Shown: positions 11,595-22,387, counted from the first letter of the stretch. The stretch: DNA of 64,000 nucleotides from Omphiscola glabra (GCA_964017045.1 OZ024808.1:5287284-5351283), one strand, 5' to 3'. Made by a program: numbers and translations. The notes: a model not told the origin generated them from the sequence alone.

Positions 11595-11880
11595 CGGTTA
11601 CCGGAAATTTGATCGAAAGAAATTTCGTCGACGGAAAATTGATCGACGGTAATTTGATCGAAAGGAAATTTGGTCGAATCTTTTTTCAGTCCAGACGTTA
11701 AAATGTTCGTCAAATTTCTTTTTGAACGCGCTATACTATATAGTAAAACAAAATAATGCGTTCAAAAAGAAATTTGATGCAAAATTTTAACGTATAAATT
11801 AAAAAAAACGATTCGACCAAATTTCCGTCGATCAATTTTCCGTCGACCAAATTTCTTTCGATCAAATTTCCGGATACGAT
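11595..11880. mobile_element. Foldback MITE (CCGGAAATTTGATCG family), copy 1
   Basis: The left arm GGTTACCGGAAATTTGATCG, with GAAATTTCGTCGACGGAAAA, is mirrored by the right arm ending ATTTCTTTCGATCAAATTTC and CGGATAC. The arms cover most of the 285 bp. The centre holds a second inverted pair around GAACGCGCTATACTATATAG. Related copies lie at 30013-30189 and 59862-60118. Confidence 0.85.
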
Positions 11881-12605
11881 TTCTTTCTATCAACCTCGGA
11901 AAATAAAGCATTAAAAAAAATTATTAATTCAATCGAATTGGTTTAATGTTTAAATTGTCATGTAAATGTTTGGCTAAGTACGGTACAGACAAACTTGGAA
12001 ATTCAGCCGGAGACGAAATAGCTAGAAAATCAATTATGAGTTGAATGTAAATTATTAATATTATTATCACAAAAAAGAAGTAGCATTATTTTTCTGTGTC
12101 TAAACTTAAGGTATTGGAATATCAAAATACGGATTTACTCATATTTTTTAATGTGTAGGTTTTTTGGCACAATTAAAAGAAATGAAGCAATCAAAAAAAA
12201 ATTAATTACAAGTTGACCCCTTGATTTGAGTAATGCGCCATGACAAAGGATTCCCTCCTGTACCTTCAGGTCGCGACTCGTCTCCACTTACACACTACAC
12301 AAGCACGATGAAAAGACACAACTAATCACAACGTCATGATTCTTGACAAATAAGAGAGTACACAGATCGGTCGGCCTTCTTTGAACTTAAGATGTGGTGT
12401 GATGGATTTGCACATCTCATAAAATATTGCTATGCCTTGCTTTCCTACGACGTGAAAACTAAGAAACTCAATTTTTTAAAAATTGAAAATGAAATCCCGG
12501 GATTATCGAAAATCCCGGTTTTTATAAATCCAATCCCGGTATTTTCGAGCATGAATTATGGTCCGGTATTTTCGAAATTTGGGATCCCAGTTTGCGACCC
12601 CTAGT

Positions 12606-13085
12606 GAGTCGGCCTACCGGCACCATTATTTTAACCCCCCCCCCCCCCCCCCCAAAACAAAAAATATCTCCCTTTATACATATAATGCTTATAATTATCA
12701 TTAATATTTCTAAAAAAATATATAAATAAAAAATAATAACAATAATTAGTAGTAATTAGTATTTACATTAGTTCACAAAAATCAAATAAATGTTAATGAG
12801 ATTATCAAGTAGACTAGTAGCCTACTAGTATGCTACTATTACTACCAGCAGAGAAAGGTTTGATAAAATGACAGAAACTCAGATCGAGAAGGCTTATTTA
12901 TAACCATAAATTATTGTCTTTACGTATTTATTATATTAATGTGTATTATTTACTATCTAGAGGGTCCTATTATTAAACTAAATTCCATCAATGGCCATTG
13001 CCTATTATTATAAATTTATTCTATTGTATTAAAAACTCGTGGCTCCACATAAAATGCGAAACTAAATATTTGTATTGCTCATTGA
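12606..13085. other. AT-rich interval with C19 run, no gene seen
   Basis: Contains a long C run at about 12634-12652 and AT-rich sequence. No open frame of interest and no recognised element. Confidence 0.5.
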
Positions 13086-13093
13086 GTCGCAAC

Positions 13094-14050
13094 CAGGGCT
13101 ACCACACCTTGGGACATTTACCAAGATCTTCGGAATTCACGACCCCATTGGGATCTGGGGAATAATGTTGAAAATCAGGCAAAACCTTGGGGAAATATTA
13201 ACGGGGCGAAGATTTTTTACATATTTTGAAAAACGCAAAAAAAACATATGTGATAAAAATTAAAGTGAAAATAAAGCAAAATAGTTTTTAAAGTAACAAA
13301 GAAAAAGTGTATTGTTTTAACTCTTTTCTGGTTTTAATTTTTAAAACAATTCATAAATAAATAAGAAATCTTCTGTAATTAAAGTTAAAATTTTAGAAGT
13401 AATAAAAAGTTAATAATTAAAGAAATTCAATTTTCTCTTTTTTTAAATTATTTTATTTTTTTACATTGAATACTAAAAATTACATCCAGGCGTTGAAAGT
13501 TTATCAAATTGACCTTTTACACCATATGTATAGAACAGAGTCTCAACAATAAATAAACTGATAATAAATCTTGAAATCTCAAAGGAAATCAACATAGATT
13601 ATTAATATAATAGAATTTGTGAGTGGGGGGGGGGGGGCAGTAGGCTCGGAACTTTATCAGCCTATTAGACATTAGTAACCATACGAAAAACAGTACAAGC
13701 CAAAAAAGGGAACGATAGTGTTCAATCAAGAATCGATAGTAAAATTTGATGAATTTCAGTTACTTCTACAATGTGTTCAAATTATAAATTAATATACTTT
13801 TTTTTTTTCAAAATCAAATTTTTTTTATTTTATGTGATAAAGATTTTTTTTAAAATGTCTTTTAAAATAAATTTCAGTCAATTACTGTACCCGAGTTTCA
13901 GGGGCATTAATTCAAGCTATTATTGCATAAATTACTACATAGAAAACCCCTTTTCAAGAAAACTCTTATATAATTTTATGATCTTGGGAAATCTTGGGAA
14001 ATTGTTTGACAAAATCTTGGGAAATTTTTAAAAAGGGAGTGGCAGCCATG
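13094..14050. mobile_element. hAT-type MITE with perfect 8-bp target duplication
   Basis: It begins CAGGGCTACCACACCTTGGG and ends GGGAGTGGCAGCCATG, imperfect inverted ends. GTCGCAAC flanks both sides (13086-13093 and 14051-14058), an exact 8-bp duplication. Inside, CTTGGGAAA motifs repeat near both ends. The interior is AT-rich with no transposase, so it is non-autonomous. Confidence 0.8.
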
Positions 14051-14058
14051 GTCGCAAC

Positions 14059-14400
14059 AACTGGGTTCACAGATTGCTTCCGGAGTTTATATTTCTTGGA
14101 AAATATCTATGGGCCATCAATAAAGTTAATATATATACTAGACCTAACTAATAATAGTAAAAACTTTGTAAGTTTCCAAATCTCTTCGTTACACACACTC
14201 TTTGAATTATTTTATAAAATGTTGATCATTCGCACTCTAATATGACCAAGGCCAAGGCAATAAATTGTTGAAGTCAGTGGTCAGTCAGTAGCAGTAGTCT
14301 CAGTTACACTCAGTTCAGTAGTCACTAGCAGTGGCAGTAGCCAGCCTTGTTGACTTGAGCTCTATTTTGTTTAAAGTGAAGGCGAAAAGGAGTTGCTTAA
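14059..14400. other. Interval with no recognised feature
   Basis: Contains a short CAGTAG/CAGTTAC-rich stretch at about 14275-14340 and no convincing frame. Confidence 0.4.
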
Positions 14401-14410
14401 ACTTAAGAAA

Positions 14411-15249
14411 GTGTCTACACGTCCGGCGCGCGCCGGACATTTTATCCCCTGCACTAAACGTCCGGCGCGCCGGACTTTTTAGTGCGGGAGCTATACGTCC
14501 GGCGACCAAGTCACATGACCGCCATAACAAACCCTACTTCTCAGTAATGACCTAGTTTTAAGATAAGGCTGTTTTAGATGAACCAGTGTGGTCTTGTGGT
14601 AGAATAGACGCTTAGGCTTAGCGACCTTACGATATCTGATAGGTAACTGGATCGAGATCGAATTTTACTTTTTTTTTCTTATTATTTTAATTAAAAGTAT
14701 ATTTTATATTTAATTTATTATGTTTATTTGTAACAGTAGTCAGAGCTTTATGAGATTTTTAACCAATGTAACGGACTTTTTTTTTTTTTTTTGTTTCAGT
14801 CGGAATCAAATAGTAATACTAGTACGTCTACTGACTAATAAGTCTACTAATCTACTACTAGTTAGTTAAGTATAGGCCGACTAGTTTAATATTCACTTCA
14901 AATGCTTAACAGTTTATGTATCTCATAGTCTTAGCATATGAATATATTAACATGTTCAGTATTTATTTATTATCTAGGGATCGGCTGACTAATATATGTA
15001 ATTACTGTACACAATATGAATATTGGAATATCATATGCAATGCAACTATTTTGCCGGCGACCTCTTGTCACATGACCTGACGGAATAATAACACCTACTA
15101 GTCGTCCGGCGGTCACATGACATATCTTCCACTAGCGGTCACTAGCTCGCCGGAAAAATTTCTCCAACTAGGCGTCCGGCGGTCATGTGACTTGGTCGCC
15201 GGAATTTTTATCTCCCGCACTAAACGTCCGGCGCTGGACATGTAGACAC
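14411..15249. mobile_element. CCGG-rich inverted-repeat element
   Basis: The left end GTGTCTACACGTCCGGCG (14411) mirrors the right end CGCTGGACATGTAGACAC (15249). The inner arms share TTTAGTGCGGGAG and CCGGCGACCAAGTCACATGA in opposite orientation. Several short palindromes (GTCCGGCGCGCGCCGGAC, GTCCGGCGCGCCGGAC) lie in the left arm. TAAACTTA occurs just outside both ends and may be an 8-bp target duplication, but a few bases separate it from the ends. No transposase is present. A tRNA-like module sits inside (14548-14770). Confidence 0.75.
14548..14770 (+). repeat. tRNA-like dispersed module (SINE candidate B), copy 1
   Basis: GACCTAGTTTTAAGATAAGG, then CTTGTGGTAGAATAGACGCT (A-box-like) and GGATCGAGATCGAATTTTAC (B-box-like), then a T-rich tail shared with 32085-32345 on the opposite strand. 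The similarity runs over about 200 bp. The promoter-box match is by eye and only suggestive of a tRNA origin. Confidence 0.6.
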
Positions 15250-15302
15250 TGCCTAAACTTAATTCTTTGCGCCAAATTTGTTCCCAAGACCACTTACTGA
15301 CT

Positions 15303-15732
15303 TACTGTATTTTACGGACTATAATTAATAAATATACTCTACTCACTCTACTCTATTTAGACTATAATATAGTAATTAGTATTAGTTTAATATAACTTTT
15401 AAGACGCACTTAAATTGCCTCCAAAATTCAGGTGTTTTGGTAAATTCAGACAATTGGTGCCATGACATATCACAAGGCTGCCATTTTGGCTGCCATGACC
15501 GTTAATTTTTATATTTCACTGTCACTTAACCTAACCTGAACCGGATTGTATCCTTAAACCTAACCTGAACCCTAAATGTATCCCTAATGGCACCAATAGT
15601 CTGAATTAGCCAGTGCGTCTTATACTCAAAATTAATATACAAATGGTAAAAAAATTTTTAAAAAAAATTGCCTAAAAATTAAGATGCGTCTTATTGTCCG
15701 TAGTGTCTTATAGTCCGCAAAATAAGGTAGAA
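15303..15732. mobile_element. MITE with TATTTTRCGGACTATAA ends
   Basis: TGTATTTTACGGACTATAAT near 15306 mirrors CTTATAGTCCGCAAAATAAG near 15725. Next to both ends, GACGCACTTAAATT and its relatives repeat. A nested inverted pair (AATTCAGACAATTGGTGCCA near 15442 versus ATGGCACCAATAGTCTGAAT near 15605) suggests a second small element inside. Confidence 0.65.
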
Positions 15733-15874
15733 GATGACTGGAAATAGACCAGGATGCAATAGATGACCAGCTGTCACTTGACTTATCAGCTGAATTTCTT
15801 GTGTCTCACTGTGCTCTTCTTTTTTATGAATTCCACGTGAGAATTTTTCATCTCCGGATGTTTCAAATGTTTGA

Positions 15875-16025
15875 TTTTAGAGCTTGCCTTCTCTTAGATG
15901 AATCCCATCCACCCAGAGTGCAGGTGTTTTTTCTTGTCTAGGCTTTTTCTGGGGATTGAACACAAGTCCACAAGCTCAGGATTGACTCAGTTTAGACAGA
16001 TCCACCACCCAGCACACTTACACCC
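15875..16025 (-). repeat. tRNA-derived SINE (family A), decayed copy
   Basis: TTGCCTTCTCTTAGATGA, CCCATCCACCC, GGGGATTGAAC and CTCAGTTTAGAC appear in the same order as in the better preserved copy at 35454-35885. The A-box region is damaged. Confidence 0.7.
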
Positions 16026-16860
16026 TTATAGCTAGCAGCTATAGCCCTATTAGCCTATCAGAAGTTAATCAAATTCAAAATATTACCGAATAGAAAATAT
16101 AGGGCCTAGCTAAAATCTTAGAGATTATATTTAAATGAAACTACAAAATACTGAATGATTCATGGCATAGGCCTAAGATTTAAATGAAAAATTCAAATTG
16201 TATGCAAAAGATATGAATGCATTGTAAAACACTTAGTGCAGTCTTAGTAAAAGACAATTAAAAATTTAACTCCCCATCATTTTGTTGCCTTTATTATCTG
16301 CATTCTAAAAAGAAATTTGATGCTGACTGTCAGGTCCTATGAGTACCACACAGAATGTTATTTTGATTTAAAATGTTAATAAGAATAGGGACTTATCATA
16401 TACACAGTACAGATTGAAAATGAAATAATTGTATTCCAATAAATCTGAACTGATGCTGAATTTGTATTGTCCCCAGCCATTGCTCCAATTAACTTAATAT
16501 AAAATAATTGAAGAGTATAAGTATAAGGATTAAATATTATTCATAAATAGGGCTTAACAGGCAGAGGCATATATTCTTTATTAATTTGATATTGAAAAAC
16601 ATTAGCCATATTTACTCTTTCTAAAGCCTCAATAAACAGTTTTGTTGTTGAAATATTTCAAGGGCATAATTTGGGTTTTATGCTTGAGCTGGTCAAAGGA
16701 GATTTTTATAATTTTCTCCATGTACATTGATAGGTACTCCAATATCGGGCTGAGTGAGCAAAAAAAAACGCTGGCTTCGCGCGGTACATTTCTGTGACGA
16801 GCCGTGAACGGCGGGTTTCGGTATATGTCGGGCTTTGTTTTCCTATGCGTCATTTTCTAT
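16026..16860. other. Interval with no recognised gene
   Basis: AT-rich unique sequence. A 74-codon minus-strand frame at 16629-16853 shows no family motif. GC content rises towards 16770-16870, just before the putative promoter at 16887. Confidence 0.4.
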
Positions 16861-16886
16861 TCGCTGAAGAATTCTGGTCACGATGA

Positions 16887-16944
16887 TATAAATGCTGTGT
16901 CATTCTGACCGGTCTCAGACCAACAGTTGGAGCGCATACTGTGG
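16887..16944 (+). promoter_or_regulatory. Candidate core promoter and non-coding exon 1
   Basis: TATAAAT at 16887-16893 is followed 30 bases after its first T by an initiator-like TCAGAC (A at 16917). A short leader then ends at a strong donor, G|GTAAGT, at 16945. The spacing is canonical for a TATA/Inr promoter. A matching acceptor (TTTTTTTTCTTCAG) lies at 17918. No transcript evidence is available. Confidence 0.4.
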
Positions 16945-17918
16945 GTAAGTTAAAACTTGTGTTGGTTTTTTTGTTTAGCATATGGGTGAAATAAAAACTC
17001 TAGTGGGAGATAACTTGATCACTTTAACATTGAAAGGATTTATAGTTGACATCACTGGCTATTTCTAGAATTTATGATACCGACCGAAAAAAAAAAATCC
17101 ACATGTTATGAAAAGACAGCGACCATCTTTTTTTTACATAATTTTTTTGACCGGAGGGAGGTGAAATTATTTGGAAATAAGATGCTTTAAAAAACATTTC
17201 TAAATCATTAAAACATCTGATTAAACAAATGTTTTTGATTCTAATATGACTAAACAATATAAATGTATGCACATAAATATTAATTTGTTCTAAATTAATT
17301 GTTTGTATAATTAGTCTCTATAATTATAAAATTGATCAATTTGCAAATAAGAATTCCTCTTCTTCAACAACAATAACAATGATTACAATGTATTTATTTG
17401 CTATTATTATTAGATAAACTAGACTACTAGTACTAGTTACAAGGGTGTATCGATAGATCTATATTCATACTAGAATTAAATTAATGAAATAAAAAATTTA
17501 ATACTAGGGAATTTCTTTTATTTGCGTGATTTAATTGCAAACAATCTTCAAACAAAGACTTTTGAAACAACTTAAATGACTTAATTAATAAATCCTGCAT
17601 TATAACTTAGTAGTCTTTAATAACTGGTTTTTAATAATTACACTTTAGGCCTAATATAGTTCATATATAAGAGCATGCTTTGGGTCAATAATACATGTAA
17701 ATAAGACAACAAAGACAAAAAGAGATCAAGGTGTGCTGACATGCGATGAGCAATGAATTAGTAAGATAGACTAGCCTAAAGTACTAAGACTAAGTTATTA
17801 AACAATAAATGTATATAAACTAAAGAACATTGTGTGGCCTATCTAAAATGATTTAATTATTATTTATATGTATTCATAATAATCCTAAATAGTACTCCTG
17901 ATCTTTTTTTTTCTTCAG
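16945..17918 (+). other. Putative intron of the transposon-like gene
   Basis: AT-rich, bounded by GTAAGT and a T-rich tract ending CAG. No other feature is visible apart from short homopolymers. Confidence 0.35.
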
Positions 17919-18546
17919 AATTACTGATTATCATTTCCTGATCAACAAACAACCCAAATTGATATTGACAATGGAGGAACATGTTTTTAATCTACCACTC
18001 GATGAGGATGAAGTGTTGCTGGAGCTCCGGAGCCGCGCACCGTGTCCACGATGCTTTTAGACAGTTTCTGCTCTGTCTATAGGATTTTTATCAGTCTTAA
18101 ACAGGCAGCTTGAGGCGTATCTTGTTGGGGAACTGGCTAATCCATCAGCAGAATTAATGGACCTGACCTCATCAGCCCCTGTTCATAATATCCATAGTGA
18201 GAGGGTTTTGGGGATGGTCGATGCCCAATTTAATAGAGCCCCTAATGCTTTGACCGGTTTTGTTGATGCCAAGGTCAACAAAACGATGGACTGGGAAGAG
18301 GAGTTTATTGGAGATTTATTCGGGTATGTTAAGAAGTTTTGTTTTGTAAGTTGGTATTTTCTGACATAGTTCATGAAGAAATAACATTGTCACATTTAGT
18401 TTCTGATGTTCTTTTGGGAAATTTTCATTTTGTTTGTGTTTTGATGAAATTTATTTCAATTTTCAGCTCACTCATTTTAAAGTTTAATTTTTAACATTTT
18501 GTATATTTTCAGGTGGACAAGGATACAATCTGTTGCTGTGGACTAG
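17919..18546 (+). pseudogene. Transposon-like two-exon coding region with one in-frame stop
   Basis: Exon 2 (17919-18323) has ATG at 17971 and an open frame broken only by TAG at 18058-18060. A GTATGT donor follows at 18324. Exon 3 starts after TATATTTTCAG at 18513 and keeps the frame (GWTRIQSVAVD) to TAG at 18544-18546. The most distinctive stretch is SAPVHNIHSERVLGMVDAQF, then NRAPNALTGFVDAKVNKTM. It resembles uncharacterised repetitive proteins seen in many invertebrate genomes; I cannot name the family. With exon 1 at 16917-16944 this makes a coherent three-exon structure. The single stop, in an otherwise clean frame, suggests recent inactivation, or that translation begins later (ATG 18157). 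Confidence 0.5.
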
Positions 18547-19741
18547 AACACTATCTGTTGCTGTGGACCGTGGATTGCAATATTGCATTGGATGTTTTAT
18601 TATATTTTGATTGTCATTGTCTATTTGTTCTGAAGATTTTATTGAATTAGCATTGTTAGTTTAAAAGTTATGCTTAAAGACGCACATCAATGTCGAAAGA
18701 TTACATGACGTTTTTGAATTTTGTATAGCATTATTTTAATTGCTTTTGCAATATTTGAATATTCTGTTACATTTGGATGTCACAAACCATTATTTCTGAA
18801 AATTTGATTGCAGTAGCTCTATTAGTTTAAAAGTTATGTATTTAAATGTAAAAATGTCTCGGCCGTGGTTGCTTTTCATGAAATATTTTGTCTAAAATTG
18901 CATAAATTTTTCTGATCTGTATTTCATTTATTTTAAATGTGCCTTACTTTTAGATGGACATTATCTGTTTTTATTGAAAATTTTATAGCAGTAGCTTTAT
19001 GGTTTAAAAATGATGTCAGTTTTTTAAAAATTATATTTTCCGCCATTTGTCGTTATCCACTCCATATGCTCATAAAGTCATATTTAATAAAAATATAATA
19101 GGTTAATTCTCAATTCATGTATTACATTTTGTTAAACATTGTGTTGTAAATGTTTCCTCCAAATTTGATAGCTCTAACTTTAATAGCCAAAAAGATACAA
19201 ACAAAATAGTACAAAAAGTGTAATAATGCGATCACGACTTTAAAAATTAAATACAAAGCCGAATAGTGGGGAAAAAATAAATCACTAAAAAATTCATAAC
19301 ATTTCTCCTATAAGTATAAGTGATAGAAAGATTATCTTGGTGTCTTTGGAAAGCTTAAAGCCAGCTCTTTCCCATGATATGCTCTTTGTCTATGTCAGAT
19401 GTATTTGAAAATTTGAGTTGGAGTACCTAACATTGAATAATGACTTTGTCATTTTAGCTCACTAAGGTCCTTGTCTATTGTACACCTTACTCTAAAAAAT
19501 TCAAATGTTGCCAGAAGAATTTTGTTTTATCAGTTGACCTGGCCAAATAATTTGAAATAAATGAATTTAAAACCTATTTGTTTAAAAAGAGTTCTTGAAA
19601 AACGTTGCTACTTAACATAACATTTAATTTCAATAGAATTTGTATTCATACTATTACACATACTTCAGAGCTAAGACTAAGTAGCTTTAGCCTTAGAAAT
19701 AAGTAATTTTAAAACATAAAGGCTGTGTATATTTTTATATA
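18547..19741. other. Region with diverged internal repeats, no gene
   Basis: Phrases such as GCAGTAGCTCTATTAGTTTA, TAGCAGTAGCTTTATGGTTT and AGTTTAAAAGTTATG recur at 18640-18990, and GTTGCTGTGGAC is duplicated at 18530-18570. This could be the 3' part of the upstream transposon. No frame is convincing. Confidence 0.45.
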
Positions 19742-20482
19742 CAGTCGTACCCAGCCATTCAGCACTTCAACTTTCGCAGCTTAACTCTATCGCAGTATTT
19801 AAAACTATATTCATTAAAAAGTTGATTGAGATACCGGTAGTGAAAATAATACAGCATATGCTCTGAGTCAATTATACACCCGTGTATTATAATTAAAATT
19901 ACAGTACATATGGAGTGTAGGCCTATGTATTCAAGCATCCCCGCAAATCCTTCAATGCCAGGTGCACCCGCTTGACCACTGTATGTGTGTGTGTGTCATT
20001 CAATGTCCAGTAATAATGATATTATATTTGTAACATTTAATATGTCTCAATTTCTCTTATTTGTCTAATATATTGGGTAATAATAGTGTAATGATGACTA
20101 GAAACTAGAAGGGTCTTATTTCTTGTCCAGAGGGTCTCATTTTGTTAAAAACCATATTTGGAGGATGCTGAACAAGTTTTCTATGCTCTAACTCAGTGGT
20201 TCTCACCCTTCCTAATGCCCTGACCCTTTGATACAGTTCCTTATGTTGTGGAGACCCCAAACCATAAAATTTGTTCGTTGCTACTTCATACATTTGTGTT
20301 TTCCGATGGAGCCCCTGTGTAAGGGTTGTTCGATCCCCAAAGTGGTCGCTACCCACAGATTTGAGAACCTATGCTCTAACTAATAAAATGTTTGATTTAA
20401 ATATAAAGTATCGTACTTTATGGAAATTCACTTATCGCGGTAAATTCTGGAACTGATTAAATCAATAAACAAGGGATTACTG
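19742..20482. mobile_element. Tigger/pogo-like MITE carrying a SPIN insertion
   Basis: The left end CAGTCGTACCCAGCCATTC, with TTCAACTTTCGCAGCTTAAC, and the right end TTCACTTATCGCGGTAAATT, then AACAAGGGATTACTG, resemble pogo/Tigger termini (CAGT start, TATCGCGGT subterminal motif). TA precedes the left end; the right flank is AA, so the TA duplication is imperfect. A SPIN copy sits inside at 20194-20373. Removing it leaves an element of about 550 bp with no coding capacity. Confidence 0.55.
20194..20373. mobile_element. SPIN-type hAT MITE, copy 2
   Basis: CAGTGGTTCTCACCCTTCCT to TTTGAGAACCTATG, with exact 8-bp duplications CTCTAACT at 20186-20193 and 20374-20381. Signature blocks ACAGTTCCTTATGTTGTGG, GTTGCTACTTCATAC and TGTTTTCCGATGG are present in the orientation opposite to copy 1. 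Confidence 0.93.
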
Positions 20483-20782
20483 AATATGTTGGTTTAGATT
20501 CTACTATCTAGTTTGTTTATTGGACCTTCCTTTGGGTAGCAGTTTCTATTTTCTCATTATTATTTTTTATCTTGTCCTCAATGGTGTTTCTGCGTCTTCA
20601 AGACAGCGTGTGTAATAATGGGTTTATTCACCACTAAATGGAGTCATTAAGTTAAAATTGAAAAGTTTTTTTTCCTTTATTTCCCAAGAAAACTATTTTA
20701 TCATTACATAGCAACAATCCCTTTAACTCTGCTCTAATCTTCAAATTTATATCATTTTTTTAATAGTTTTATCAACACCAAG
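20483..20782 (+). promoter_or_regulatory. 5' flank and probable 5'UTR acceptor of the torsin cofactor gene
   Basis: No TATA box is obvious. TTTTTTTAATAG ends at 20766, 16 bases before the start codon, and reads as a splice acceptor, so the gene may have a non-coding first exon further upstream. The start context is CCAAGATGCC, with G at -1 and A at -2 and no strong Kozak purine at -3. Confidence 0.35.
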
Positions 20783-22105
20783 ATGCCAAAAAAAACTTCC
20801 AAACGCCAACAGAATAAACGTGATAGTGAAAGTGAAAGTGATGGAAATTCGGATGAAGAGACTGTAAGCAATTATGTTTTGCGTAATCGACGAGAAAGGC
20901 CAGAAAGTCCATTACAATATAAATCTCCAGTGCCTGGCCATGTCAGTAATACAAGCCTACTGTCGGACTCTTCAACATTGGATGAGTCAGATAAAAGTCC
21001 CAACTGTAGCAGAGGATCAAGGAGCTCATCTGATGGTTATGGTTCCCCTAATAGAAACTCACCTAACGCAGGAAGTCCAGGACGTATTTATCCTGTTTTG
21101 CCACCCAACCAAGACCCAGGAGCTAGGAACAGTCCCAATATGTACCCGAAACTAGATGAGTCTCCACACAATTTCTCACTAGAATCAGAGGCTAGAAATC
21201 TATCTTTTAATGAATCCAGATCATTGGATCCTAGTGACTCTGATAATACAGTACGGTTCCGAAACTTAAATGACAACAATTCTCGTGACATTTGGAGGAA
21301 AGAAAACTATATAAATCCAGACCAACAGAATAATGATAATGATTCTTCCTCTAAATTCATAATTATAATTATTCTTTCCTTTGTTTTGGTTGCTATTTTA
21401 TTCTATTTGTTTAGATCTCCAAATGCATCAACAACAGAGACACCTACCAATGTCTCACCTTATGAGTCATTTATCACTGACATCGACAGTTTAGAAAAAA
21501 AGTTTCCCAATCAGAACAAACGTTTTTGGAACACATTCAAAGCATCATCGCGCCACATTTTGGATAACCCTAATTCTGACTATCCAAGTGTGATTCTGAT
21601 GGCCTCACAAACCTACAACAGTCATATTGCATCTTGCATAGCTAAACTGATCAGCCAAAAGTTTGAATCTGTAACAGCGAGCAAGCTGCCAGAGTTCACT
21701 GTTGCTGATATTGAGTTGTTTAAAACGTTGAGCTCAGGGGAGCAGAAGAAGAAACTGGATGAAAAGTTAATGGCAACATTTCGCCAGCATAAGTCTGTAA
21801 TCTTGGACAACCTTCAGTCCTTATCTCCTGAGGCCGCTCTGCTGTTGCATGGTTACTGTGACAACGACAACGCCCCGTACAAAGATGTGATGATGGTTCT
21901 CATACTGCATGTGGATCCCAATCAGCTGAAACTGGATCCTGATGGGACAAATAGTGTTGAAAAGTATCTGCAAGGTTTGTGGACACAAGGCCTGCATGAG
22001 GACAAAGTGGCAGCTCTGTTGAGTCGAGTGGCCAACAATGTTGTTGTGATTAATGCAGAGGATGATAACACTGTGAGCAAAGCTTGTGCGGATATTCGGT
22101 ACTGA
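20783..22105 (+). CDS. TOR1AIP: Torsin-1A-interacting protein (LAP1/LULL1-like)
   Basis: Cofactor of torsin AAA+ ATPases; in animals these proteins sit in the inner nuclear membrane or ER and switch on torsin ATP hydrolysis through their luminal domain. The 440-residue frame has a basic, Ser/Asn/Pro-rich N-terminal half (1-190) expected to face nucleoplasm or cytosol. One transmembrane helix follows at about 192-211 (FIIIIILSFVLVAILFYLF), then a luminal domain from about 225 to the end. Family hallmarks in it are FKASSRHILDNPN, LLLHGYCDNDNAPYKDVMMV and LLSRVANNVVV. Arg415 in LSRV aligns with the arginine finger described for LAP1/LULL1, and a Cys lies near the C-terminus (435), as in the family. 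The gene is intact and intronless within the coding part, unlike the multi-exon vertebrate genes. No poly-A tail or target duplication indicates a retrocopy. Assignment to LAP1 rather than LULL1 is not possible. Confidence 0.93.
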   Translation: MPKKTSKRQQNKRDSESESDGNSDEETVSNYVLRNRRERPESPLQYKSPVPGHVSNTSLLSDSSTLDESDKSPNCSRGSRSSSDGYGSPNRNSPNAGSPGRIYPVLPPNQDPGARNSPNMYPKLDESPHNFSLESEARNLSFNESRSLDPSDSDNTVRFRNLNDNNSRDIWRKENYINPDQQNNDNDSSSKFIIIIILSFVLVAILFYLFRSPNASTTETPTNVSPYESFITDIDSLEKKFPNQNKRFWNTFKASSRHILDNPNSDYPSVILMASQTYNSHIASCIAKLISQKFESVTASKLPEFTVADIELFKTLSSGEQKKKLDEKLMATFRQHKSVILDNLQSLSPEAALLLHGYCDNDNAPYKDVMMVLILHVDPNQLKLDPDGTNSVEKYLQGLWTQGLHEDKVAALLSRVANNVVVINAEDDNTVSKACADIRY

Positions 22106-22381
22106 AAGGCACATTAGTCATGTCTTATTTGTTTAACATTCTGTTAAGACATGAGAATGGACTGAATTCAACACATTTCTAGACTTTGTGAAATTTATTG
22201 GATTTCTTTGAAAGATCTTTGAAATTTTTCTACTACTACTAACAATTGAATTTTGAAATAATTTTATGAATTAAGTTTTCAGATAATTCTAGAAATTAAA
22301 TGTGTTAGTCAGGTTTACTTGTGATCATTTTTTGAATGTTACTCATTAAAAAAATTATGCAAATGAGCTTTGAAATGGTCA

Positions 22382-22387
22382 AATAAA
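22382..22387 (+). terminator. Polyadenylation signal for the torsin cofactor gene
   Basis: AATAAA 277 bases after the stop codon, followed by a GT-containing stretch (GTTGATCTGTTT). A second AATAAA lies near 22469. Confidence 0.55.

Larger units (their letters stand above)
10868..12605 (-). mobile_element. Probable hAT element remnant with CCGGTATTTTCG ends
   Basis: CCGGTATTTTCGATATTGAA at about 10870 and the block near 12490-12600 (GTCCGGTATTTTCGAAATTT and relatives) are arranged as inverted terminal and subterminal repeats. Between them lies a minus-strand hAT transposase relic (11159-11515). A foldback MITE (11595-11880) is nested in the middle. The exact ends and any target duplication could not be fixed. 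Confidence 0.5.
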
